Source: an uncultured Bacilli bacterium (lineage in GTDB: Bacteria; Bacillota_I; Bacilli_A; RF39; UBA660). Taken from it: a stretch of 50,110 nucleotides of DNA. Shown here piece by piece: positions 43,492-50,110 of the stretch; position 1 is the first letter of the stretch; each line of letters starts with the position of its first letter. The position numbers and the translations under genes were made by a program. The stretch is taken from the NCBI GenBank assembly GCA_947589435.1, contig CANQBI010000008.1, positions 1 to 50,110 on the forward strand. Direction: 5' to 3'. A model generated the notes under the pieces. The model was not told the origin of the DNA. It ran no database searches and was given only the letters and a program-made list of their open reading frames with translations.

Positions 43492-43720
43492 AGAACAAAA
43501 GTAAAACTCAATAAATAAAATTTATTTCGTTTCACTTGATAAGCCTCACGGCTTATCTTTCCTGCTTCATTGGATTTCACTCCTCCACAGACCATATTTA
43601 AGGGCAGTCGCTGCCGTACTTGTTTTATTTGTTATTTTATTTTCCCTAGGTACATTTTAATTATGCTATACGAACAAATGGATGCCAATACATAATTTCA
43701 ATTTTTGTGTGACTTTCTTA
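43492..43720 (-). ncRNA. Dispersed structured-RNA repeat, copy 2
   Basis: Same element as 4596-4823, roughly 85-90% identical by eye. Its promoter is weaker (TTGGCA, 17 bases, CATAAT on the minus strand). The GATAAGCC/GGCTTATC stem is perfect. The CCTGT/ACAGG stem has become TCTGT/GCAGG, both still paired, and CGGCAG/CTGTCG has become CGGCAG/CTGCCC with the inner five pairs kept. No gene starts within 450 bases downstream on the minus strand, which favours a stand-alone RNA or mobile repeat over a leader. Confidence 0.6.
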
Positions 43721-43845
43721 TTAAATAAAAAATATATTTTAATTGATTTTAATGACAAAATAGATTTAACTTTTGAATAATATTTTGTTTATAACTCTTA
43801 AAAATATGTTAAAATATAAAAAACAAATTAATTTAAGGAGGCGTT

Positions 43846-44538
43846 ATGGATATTATTGATTTATTACATAATTATAAAGAAGAAAAAATAATTAAGTTAA
43901 TTGAAAAAAATAAACTAGAAGTTAATTTAGAAGAATTATTAATTAAAAGTGTTAATGTAGGAAATGATAAATTAAGTAACTATTTAATAGATAATGGGAT
44001 TTCTTTTGAATATCAAGACTATTTAGGTTTTGATTGCTATTTAATGGCCGTTACGAGAGGGAACATAAATATTATTAAAAAACTGATGACTAAAGGACTT
44101 AATTTATACAAAAAATATAATATAGATAATGAAGATACTTATGCCATTAGTTTTATTAATGATTTAGAAACTTTTAAATTTTTTGAAGAGCAAAAACTAC
44201 CTAAAGAAGTTTTTAATAAATGTGTTGAACGTATCGTTAATAGGACCATAACTACCCATGATATAGAGTTACTTTCCTATTTAATTGATAATTATAAAAT
44301 AGATATTACCAAATTTACTTATTCTGTTTTAGAAAAAACAAAAGAATTAAGGGATTCCATGAAAGAAAGAGAAAAAAGAAGACGAGAAATGACCTATTTT
44401 ATCGATGATATTTTTAGCGATAAAAAATATAAAAAAGAAATAAAGAAAGCTTTCGACTCATTAAAAGATTTAGAACAAGAAAACAAAGAAATAGAAAAAT
44501 ATTACAATTTTGTTAAAGAAAAATTTACTAGTAAATAA
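43846..44538 (+). CDS. Ankyrin-repeat-like protein
   Basis: 230 residues. The segments VGNDKLSNYLIDNGISFEYQDYLGFDCYLMAVTRGNINIIKKLMTKG (about residues 42-88, one continuous run in the protein) and later SYLIDNYKIDITKFTY have the spacing of ankyrin helices (LxxAVxxGxxxIxxxLLxxG). The C-terminus is a charged helix (EREKRRREMTYFI, LEQENKEIEKYYNFVKE). Probably a cytoplasmic binding protein; partner unknown. AGGAGG precedes the start by seven bases. Confidence 0.6.
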   Translation: MDIIDLLHNYKEEKIIKLIEKNKLEVNLEELLIKSVNVGNDKLSNYLIDNGISFEYQDYLGFDCYLMAVTRGNINIIKKLMTKGLNLYKKYNIDNEDTYAISFINDLETFKFFEEQKLPKEVFNKCVERIVNRTITTHDIELLSYLIDNYKIDITKFTYSVLEKTKELRDSMKEREKRRREMTYFIDDIFSDKKYKKEIKKAFDSLKDLEQENKEIEKYYNFVKEKFTSK

Positions 44539-44604
44539 AACTAACCAATTGCCCTTTAAATATTTCTATGCTAGAATAAATAATTAATTAGAAGGAGATT
44601 TGTT

Positions 44605-44979
44605 ATGAGTAAAAAGAAAATAAGAATACCAAAGAGAAATATTCAACCAGCATTTGAAACTGTCCAAGTAGGAACAAATATAAACCCTGATAAATTACAA
44701 GTATCACAAACACGAAAAGAAGAAATAAAATATGAAGTTTTAGTAGAGACCGCTAATATGTCTTACGCAGAAATTGAAGAAATAGTTCAAGGATGGGTAA
44801 AAGAACCTTATGGTAATGATGAAGATATCTATAAAATTTTTGAATTACAAAAAATGCTAAACGCTTTTTCAAGAGCCGAAAGTGAAAGAAGATTAGAAAC
44901 AATCTTAAGAAGAAATGAAAATATGTTTAGAAATGATGTCTTAATAATAGAAGATGACCAATATATTTGTCGAAGATAA
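44605..44979 (+). CDS. Hypothetical protein
   Basis: 124 residues, strongly charged: MSKKKIRIPKRNIQPAFETV at the start, central VETANMSYAEIEEIVQGWV, helical AFSRAESERRLETILRRNE. No recognised domain, signal or membrane segment. AGAAGGAG site seven bases upstream; followed directly by a terminator. It lies 66 bases after the ankyrin-like gene on the same strand, so the two may be co-transcribed. Confidence 0.55.
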   Translation: MSKKKIRIPKRNIQPAFETVQVGTNINPDKLQVSQTRKEEIKYEVLVETANMSYAEIEEIVQGWVKEPYGNDEDIYKIFELQKMLNAFSRAESERRLETILRRNENMFRNDVLIIEDDQYICRR

Positions 44980-45005
44980 AATGCCAGACACTGTCTGGCA
45001 TTTTT
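44978..45005 (+). terminator. Terminator after the 124-residue gene
   Basis: AAATGCCAGA-CACTG-TCTGGCATTTTT; U-run on the plus strand, A-run on the other, so it can also serve the minus-strand gene that stops at 45015. Confidence 0.85.
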
Positions 45006-45014
45006 ATTTAAATA

Positions 45015-45356
45015 TTATTTAAAACTATTTTCATCTAATAAAGGAATAATATCAATCGCTGGTTCTTCATATAGATGAACTTTTCTAATAGCTTTTACTA
45101 CTTCTTTTACATATTTCACATCACAAATTACTTCTAATCTTATTTCTTTAACTTTCTCTAATTTATTAGCCTTACCCACTGTGGGATTAGCCCTTTCATT
45201 AGGCATAAAGGTTCCTTCTACTTTAGATGTAGTGGAACAATTTTGATAATTACCAATCTTCCCACCACCAGAGGCAAAAATAGCATCTTTAACATCTTCC
45301 AAATTTTCTTCTGGTACCATTACCACTACTAAAACTTCATTCACAAATAAATTCAT
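45015..45356 (-). CDS. Nif3/YqfO-type PII-like (CutA-like) domain protein
   Basis: 113 residues from MNLFVNEVLVVVMVPEE, eight bases after AAGGATG; an in-frame start three codons earlier is not supported. The run GGGKIGNYQNCSTTSKVEGTFMP, NERANPTVGKANKLEKVKEIRLEVI is the YqfO/CutA-like insert domain found inside Nif3-family GTP-cyclohydrolase-like proteins, here as a free protein. It is expected to form a ferredoxin-like trimer; ligand unknown. The first helix pair EENLEDVKDAIFASGG matches the family. Confidence 0.75.
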   Translation of the reverse strand: MNLFVNEVLVVVMVPEENLEDVKDAIFASGGGKIGNYQNCSTTSKVEGTFMPNERANPTVGKANKLEKVKEIRLEVICDVKYVKEVVKAIRKVHLYEEPAIDIIPLLDENSFK

Positions 45357-45458
45357 AATAAGCATCCTTTCTTATTTATTATATCACGTATAATATAATT
45401 AATTAAGTTGAATAAAAAATCCACATAGAGTATAATAGAAAACTATCAGGAGTTAAAT

Positions 45459-46265
45459 ATGCGAAGTTTAGAAGAAGATATTAAATATGTTAATGAAGTT
45501 TTAAATCATACTTGTTATGATGAATTTCCGAAAATTTATTCTAACACTAATGAAAATTTATTAGCCTTATTTAATAATATAGATATTCATGATAAAGATA
45601 TACTTACTGTTTTATCTTCAAGTGATTATTTATATATGGCTTATTTAAATGGAGCAAGATATGTTGATACTTTTGATATCAATCCTTTAACTTATCGCTA
45701 TTATTTTTTAAGAAAATGGTTACTTCAAAACAAAATAATTGATATTAATATGGTTGATTTTAACGACATAAAAGAAATACTTAAGAAAGTAAATTATACT
45801 TCAGAAAGTGAAAAAGAAAGTTTACTCTTTTGGAAATATGTTTTAAACATTCTAAAAGATAGTGACTTATTATTTACCCCATGTTTTAATCGTTTTAATG
45901 AATATTATAAAGATAAAATTGATTTAATACTTAAATATCTTAATTTAAATAAACTAACATTTTATAATCTAAATCTTTGTAAACAATTTAAATTACAAAA
46001 TAAAGCATATGATTTTGTATTTTTATCTAATATTTTAGATTATAACAGGAAGAAAGAAAATTTAGAAATAGTTCTTAATAATCTTTTACCCCTCATTAAA
46101 CCAAATGGTTCCTTAGTTTGTGCTCATGTTGGTTTTTATAGTAATGAAGATATGGAGAGTACCATAAGTGTAGAAAAAGAACTATTGGAAAATTATTTTA
46201 CTTATGATCGAATATATTGTAGTGACTCTAATGAATTTAGTTATTATAGATATATAAGAAAATAA
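45459..46265 (+). CDS. SAM-dependent transferase-like protein (DUF3419/BtaA-like)
   Basis: 268 residues. VLSSSDYLYMAYLNGARYVDTFDINPLTYRYYFLRKW (about 46-83) is the nucleotide-binding region of the DUF3419-type proteins, with DINP as the acidic end of strand two. Later FVFLSNILDYNRKKENLEIVLNNLLPLIKPNGSLVC has the shape of a methyltransferase motif IV-VI. Relatives act on glycerolipids (BtaA) or are uncharacterised. Reaction not provable here. GGAG site upstream. Confidence 0.6.
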   Translation: MRSLEEDIKYVNEVLNHTCYDEFPKIYSNTNENLLALFNNIDIHDKDILTVLSSSDYLYMAYLNGARYVDTFDINPLTYRYYFLRKWLLQNKIIDINMVDFNDIKEILKKVNYTSESEKESLLFWKYVLNILKDSDLLFTPCFNRFNEYYKDKIDLILKYLNLNKLTFYNLNLCKQFKLQNKAYDFVFLSNILDYNRKKENLEIVLNNLLPLIKPNGSLVCAHVGFYSNEDMESTISVEKELLENYFTYDRIYCSDSNEFSYYRYIRK

Positions 46266-46344
46266 TCTATAAAGTAAGTGTCTAATTGTTAAATTACTCT
46301 ATCTAAAATTTTTAAATATGTTAAAATATTGTATGTGATTTATT

Positions 46345-46848
46345 ATGAGTTTTGATTTTTATACCGTTAAAATTTTATTTGAACAATTTAATATCGTTAA
46401 AAATAAAGATAGATATATTATAATTGATGTAACTGATAATAAAGAATATGACTTTTATGATAGTAATTTTGCCGAAATGGTTAAATTTGCCTATGTTTGG
46501 GCTTATGCCGCCAACGGGGAATTTGAAAAACCATTTAAGTATGAAGAAATAACTTTAAACAAAAGTGACTTTCAAATCTATTTTAAGGAAGATTATATTA
46601 CCCTTTATGAAGTAATAATGAAAACAGTTATAGAAAGTATGCAAAATGATAATCTTATGTTAGATGAAGATACTCTTCTTAGTAAAGTAAATAAAGAAAA
46701 TATTAATTTAGACATTCCATCCCTTATAAAAGGACTATACCTAAGTGACTGTTACCCATCTTTTTACTACTGGGTAGAATTGGCTAGTCCTTATGAAATA
46801 GTCCCTTATCATGAGTTATTTACGAAAGTTAAGAAAAAAACTAAATAA
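46345..46848 (+). CDS. Hypothetical protein
   Basis: 167 residues: MSFDFYTVKILFEQFNIVKN, a Tyr/Phe-rich central part FAYVWAYAANGEFEKPFKYEE and the end LASPYEIVPYHELFTKVKKK. No signal, membrane helix or known motif. It follows the DUF3419-like gene by 79 bases and overlaps the convergent peptidase gene by eight bases at its 3' end. Start ATG has a weak GTGA site. Confidence 0.5.
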   Translation: MSFDFYTVKILFEQFNIVKNKDRYIIIDVTDNKEYDFYDSNFAEMVKFAYVWAYAANGEFEKPFKYEEITLNKSDFQIYFKEDYITLYEVIMKTVIESMQNDNLMLDEDTLLSKVNKENINLDIPSLIKGLYLSDCYPSFYYWVELASPYEIVPYHELFTKVKKKTK

Positions 46849-48034
46849 TTAAATTACCATCTTGCATAATTGTGATTCTTCCCATAACAGTCTCGGCCTC
46901 AATGGTTAAGTCCTTGGTACCAATCATAAAATCAACGTGATTTGAAGCGGTATTAACTCCCGTTTTTTTTAAATTTGCTTTATCCATTTTTTGACCATTT
47001 TTAACACATTCCGGAAAACCACTTCCTAAAGCTAAATGGCAAGAAGCATTTTCATCAATTAAAGTCGTTTCAAATACTAAATTCGTATTGGATATTGGAG
47101 AATCATAATTAACTAAGGCAACTTCTCCTAAGTATCCCATTAATTTATCACTATTTATTAATTCTTTTAAAGTAGTATTACCGCATTTTGCTTTACAAGA
47201 AGTAACTTTTCCTTCTTTAAATTTAATATAAAAATCACTAATTACTTGCCCATTATAAATTAATGGTTTGGAACTATAAACTATACCACTTGTTCCATTA
47301 TATAGAGGTGTTGTAAATATTTCATAACTAGGCATATTTACGAGCCATTTATCACTTGACGCACTTCGCCATAAAGCATTTTCACTTAAAGTAATTTCTA
47401 AATTTGTTCCGAGTTTATTTTTATAATATAATTTAGTTATTTTTAAAGCATTTAATTTATCTTCTAGTTTTTTTTGACTACTTAAATATTTCTCCCAATT
47501 TTTAATCGGGTTACCTTCTTTAAACATACAGATATCGGCTAAAACTTTCCAAAAATCTTCTAAAGGATGTTTACTTTTAGGAAGTATTTTTTCGGCCCAT
47601 AAAAGATTGGGAACAATCGCAATACACCAAGGGATTTCCCCTTTTAATTGTTTTTCTCTATATACTGGTTTACTTTTTAATTTTAAATCGGCCATTTTAG
47701 CTACTTTGGATGAATCTATATCTTCCATTAAATTAGGTATTTCACTTTCAAGCATTAAAAATGCCGCCTTCTTCTTAGCATATTCATCCCAAACATGTAA
47801 GTCAAATAAAGGACTGTTTTCCATCTCTTTTAAAGAACTATTTTTTAAAACATAATAAACTTCATAAGGATTTTTCTCATCTAAATAAATATCTTTAACT
47901 CCTAGTTTTTCCGCATAAGCTTTTAAGTTCATAACAAAAGGACGACATATTAAAGGATAACTTATAAAAAGAGGGGTATTTTTATTAATCTTTAAAGAAC
48001 CCTCTAATAATAATTTTATATACTTATTTTCCAT
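46841..48034 (-). CDS. Aminopeptidase, M29 (AmpS/thermophilic aminopeptidase) family
   Basis: 397 residues from MENKYIKLLLEGSLKINKNTP, eight bases after GGTGATAAT; the upstream nine codons in frame have no site. M29 marks: WRSASSDKWLVNMPSYEIFTTP, GEVALVNYDSPISN, ETTLIDENASCHLALGSGFPE, TGVNTASNHVDFMIGT. Metal ligands (Glu, Glu, His, His, Asp) are in those segments. Cytoplasmic, releases N-terminal residues from peptides. Complete length. Confidence 0.9.
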   Translation of the reverse strand: MENKYIKLLLEGSLKINKNTPLFISYPLICRPFVMNLKAYAEKLGVKDIYLDEKNPYEVYYVLKNSSLKEMENSPLFDLHVWDEYAKKKAAFLMLESEIPNLMEDIDSSKVAKMADLKLKSKPVYREKQLKGEIPWCIAIVPNLLWAEKILPKSKHPLEDFWKVLADICMFKEGNPIKNWEKYLSSQKKLEDKLNALKITKLYYKNKLGTNLEITLSENALWRSASSDKWLVNMPSYEIFTTPLYNGTSGIVYSSKPLIYNGQVISDFYIKFKEGKVTSCKAKCGNTTLKELINSDKLMGYLGEVALVNYDSPISNTNLVFETTLIDENASCHLALGSGFPECVKNGQKMDKANLKKTGVNTASNHVDFMIGTKDLTIEAETVMGRITIMQDGNLII

Positions 48035-48166
48035 ATTATCACCATTTAAATTATAACACAATAATGAAAAATTATTTATTATGAAGAATAATTTTTACTT
48101 TTAATTACCAAATATTGGTAACTAATATGTCCGGTTGTGTGTTATAATAAAGGTGAGGAAAGAAAT

Positions 48167-48328
48167 ATGGACAAAAAAGAATTTTATGAAGAAATAATCA
48201 AACCTATCGAAAAAAAATATCAAAGAATGGATAAATTATCTATGGTTTTACCATGGAAATTTATCCTAAATAAAAAAGATAAATATAATAAATTACTGAT
48301 GCAATTATATATTTATCTTTTAAAATAA
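48167..48328 (+). CDS. Small hypothetical protein
   Basis: 53 residues from MDKKEFYEEIIKPIEKKYQR, which follows GGTGAGG; the longer frame has no site. Basic, with WKFILNKKDKYNKLLMQLYIY at the end. No membrane helix long enough to be certain. It ends one base before the convergent membrane-protein gene. Confidence 0.5.
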   Translation: MDKKEFYEEIIKPIEKKYQRMDKLSMVLPWKFILNKKDKYNKLLMQLYIYLLK

Positions 48329-49936
48329 TTATTTAAATTTAACTAAGTATTCTTTGTTTCTAATTCTTATTACTAAAGAGAAATGACTAGTATCTCTTAC
48401 TTTACTTGGTACTTCTAATACTAATTTAGATTTATCACTACTTGGCGTAACATCTTTAACATTTTCCACGACATCTTCCCCATCATATTCGTATTTTATT
48501 TTAAAGAAAGAAGATGCAAATGTTGATATATCAGAAGAATAACTATAAAAAGGAATACTTTCGGACATTTGATAATCATAACCTAAGATTAGCAAAGTTT
48601 TTTCATTGGTATTAAAACCAACATTAATCATATTAGTGTATTCCGTACACATATCACTTCGAATACAACTTTGATATTTATAAGTATAACGATTAGATAC
48701 TTGATAATCCGTAACTGTAAATTTCGTATCTTTTAAATTAGAGTTGTGGAAAACTATTTCTTTTCCAACTTCATATTCCCCTTCACTTACTATTCTATCA
48801 ACAATTATTGGAGTTATCGTAACATAGTTATATTTACCTTTAAAAGTTTTATCAACAAAAGCCGAACCATTACTTATTTTAATTCGATATGTTTTTCTAA
48901 CTTCTTTTTGTTCTAGTTCATACACTAAAGAAAAAGTATTCTCACTTTCTCCTTTAATATCACTACTAAAGAAGTTCTTCGCATAATCAATAAAATTATC
49001 CCCTTTATCGGAAATTGGATAGTAATAATTATTATCAACTTCCAATCTAAAATTATTATAATTTAAACTTTGAACTAAAGTCGTATTATTCTTAGCATAT
49101 AATTTAATTACTAAATAATACTTTCCATTCTTTAAAGTATCTCCCTTATAATCTAAATTGGTAATAATACTATCTTCAATACGATAACTAACATTTTGAT
49201 AAGTAAATATATCTCCTTGAATATAAGTAGCATCAATAATGTTAGGTAGAGATTTATAAACTACATATCCTAAAAGAATCGCTACTCCCCCACATATTAA
49301 AATAAAGATAAATCTATTCTCTTTAATATAATAAATAAATTCCCTCGAGAATCTTCTTAAATTTCTTTGCAATTTAACATTATCTTTCTTAATCGTTATT
49401 TCGACTTCTTCACTATCTTCTTCGCTAATTTGTAAATCTCTTAAATCTTGTTGAAAGTTAAATTTACTAAAGTTAAAACCAAAGCCATACATTAAGAAGA
49501 AAATAATAAATGTAAATTGGGGAATTAATAAAATCAAAGAAATATCCCTATAAGCCCTAGATGCTTCCGCAGTGATAACAGATGTTTCCATAGATATCAT
49601 TAAGCCTTTTACTAAGGATAACAACACAAAACTTAATAAATAAAAACCAAGGGCTCCTAAATAAACTTTATTCTGCCTTTTTTTATAGATGAATAAAACA
49701 ACTAAAGAGATTAAACCAAAAACCAAAAGAATTAAAGCAACATAAAAAGATAAAGATATATAGTTAGTATAATATCCCTCATAAAAAGCCCCCGTATAAC
49801 CATTATTTATATAGTCAATAAAAAAACGGGCTATTTGAAAAGTATTATAAGCTATAAAACCACTTATAATAGCTAAGATAAAATTAATTAATCTAAAATG
49901 TTTAATTAAAAATGCATATGGTCTTCTTAGTATCAT
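48329..49936 (-). CDS. Multi-pass membrane protein with outside C-terminal domain
   Basis: 535 residues from MILRRPYAFLIKHFRLINFI; the longer frame adds ten residues and has no better site. Hydrophobic segments lie near 15-40, 65-90, 98-118 and 135-155. A charged cytoplasmic loop (EEDSEEVEITIKKDNVKLQRNLRRFSREF) leads to a further helix at about 208-232 (FIFILICGGVAILLGYVVY). The remaining ~300 residues look beta-rich and outside, with DIFTYQNVSYRIEDSIITNLD and GSAFVDKTFKGKYNYVTITP. No named family recognised. It could be part of an envelope or lipid system. Confidence 0.6.
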   Translation of the reverse strand: MILRRPYAFLIKHFRLINFILAIISGFIAYNTFQIARFFIDYINNGYTGAFYEGYYTNYISLSFYVALILLVFGLISLVVLFIYKKRQNKVYLGALGFYLLSFVLLSLVKGLMISMETSVITAEASRAYRDISLILLIPQFTFIIFFLMYGFGFNFSKFNFQQDLRDLQISEEDSEEVEITIKKDNVKLQRNLRRFSREFIYYIKENRFIFILICGGVAILLGYVVYKSLPNIIDATYIQGDIFTYQNVSYRIEDSIITNLDYKGDTLKNGKYYLVIKLYAKNNTTLVQSLNYNNFRLEVDNNYYYPISDKGDNFIDYAKNFFSSDIKGESENTFSLVYELEQKEVRKTYRIKISNGSAFVDKTFKGKYNYVTITPIIVDRIVSEGEYEVGKEIVFHNSNLKDTKFTVTDYQVSNRYTYKYQSCIRSDMCTEYTNMINVGFNTNEKTLLILGYDYQMSESIPFYSYSSDISTFASSFFKIKYEYDGEDVVENVKDVTPSSDKSKLVLEVPSKVRDTSHFSLVIRIRNKEYLVKFK

Positions 49937-50049
49937 ATCTAATCCCCTACTATATAATAATATCAAAAAACAGTTAAAAAGTAAATTTGATTAAATTAAA
50001 ACATTTAAAAAAGAGTAAACATATTACCCTTTTAGGTTGTATTATAAAT

Positions 50050-50086
50050 AGTGTTGGTGAGAGAAAACTAACACTACTTTTTATTT
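50050..50086 (+). terminator. Stem-loop with U-run near the right edge
   Basis: AGTGTTGGT-8 bases-ACTAACACT (one G-U), then ACTTTTTATTT. No plus-strand gene ends here; a TATAAAT just upstream suggests a very short transcript or an attenuator for a gene beyond the window. Confidence 0.4.
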
Positions 50087-50110
50087 AACAAAAAAGACAT
50101 GTAATCTGAT

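Noticed and set aside
1-50110. Reverse transcriptase or Avd gene for the proposed DGR
   Set aside because: I looked through every large frame for RT motifs such as YxDD and found none; the template repeat is not visible either, so the system must lie outside the window if real.
1-50110. CRISPR array
   Set aside because: No regularly spaced identical repeats were seen; the repeats found are inverted, dispersed or flanking.
1-50110. Mycoplasma-type code with TGA as Trp
   Set aside because: Full-length conserved proteins end at or are bounded by TGA and use TGG for Trp, as in the standard bacterial code.

Overview
The window comes from an AT-rich, Gram-positive-type genome (most of it looks below 30% G+C). 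TGG encodes Trp and TGA is used as a stop, so this is the standard bacterial code and not the Mycoplasma code. The str cluster (rpsL-rpsG-fusA-tuf), the rplK-rplA-rplJ-rplL cluster with a typical Firmicute L10 leader, GGAGG ribosome binding sites, SipW-like signal peptides, lipoproteins and an NPKTG sorting signal suggest an uncultured gut member of the Bacilli/Firmicutes (RF39- or Erysipelotrichia-like). No gene here fixes the genus.

Layout. 1-7.4 kb: translation genes on the minus strand, interrupted by a small membrane-protein pair and the first copy of a dispersed structured-RNA repeat. 7.5-8.95 kb: an Ig-like membrane protein, then a compact locus that looks like a type I toxin-antitoxin. 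8.95-13.95 kb: two tandem copies of a three-gene cassette (a divergent double-HTH XRE regulator, a membrane-anchored partner and a surface protein with a variable C-terminus). 14-18.5 kb: a DUF4143 ATPase and a large ABC transporter fusion. 18.65-21.55 kb: two more variable surface proteins with SipW-like N-termini; one carries a G9 tract that puts its signal peptide out of frame. 21.7-31.5 kb: a membrane XRE regulator, lipoproteins, a sortase substrate, an ABC exporter, tRNA-Cys and tRNA-Gly. 31.5-40.1 kb: an island next to tRNA-Gly, bounded by direct repeats, with an AlwI-family type IIS restriction-modification pair and genes of unknown role. 40.1-50.1 kb: housekeeping and hypothetical genes, with the second copy of the RNA repeat at 43.5 kb.

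The main observation concerns the four surface proteins at 8947-10068, 11434-12618, 18652-20079 and 20083-21554. Their C-terminal variable segments are GC-rich against an AT-rich background. In three of them nearly all differences fall on the first two bases of NNC/NNT codons while the third base stays fixed. This is what adenine-specific mutagenesis of AAC/AAT codons by a diversity-generating retroelement (DGR) would leave. No reverse transcriptase or template repeat is visible, so these would be remote targets served in trans. The G9 tract in one target and the duplicated XRE-controlled cassettes suggest that surface display is varied at three levels: sequence, on/off switching and transcription.

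Other new-looking elements are the toxin-antitoxin locus near 8.6-8.85 kb, the RNA repeat with a consensus promoter and compensatory base changes, and an L11 protein with a long acidic tail. All calls were made by reading; no database search or folding program was used.
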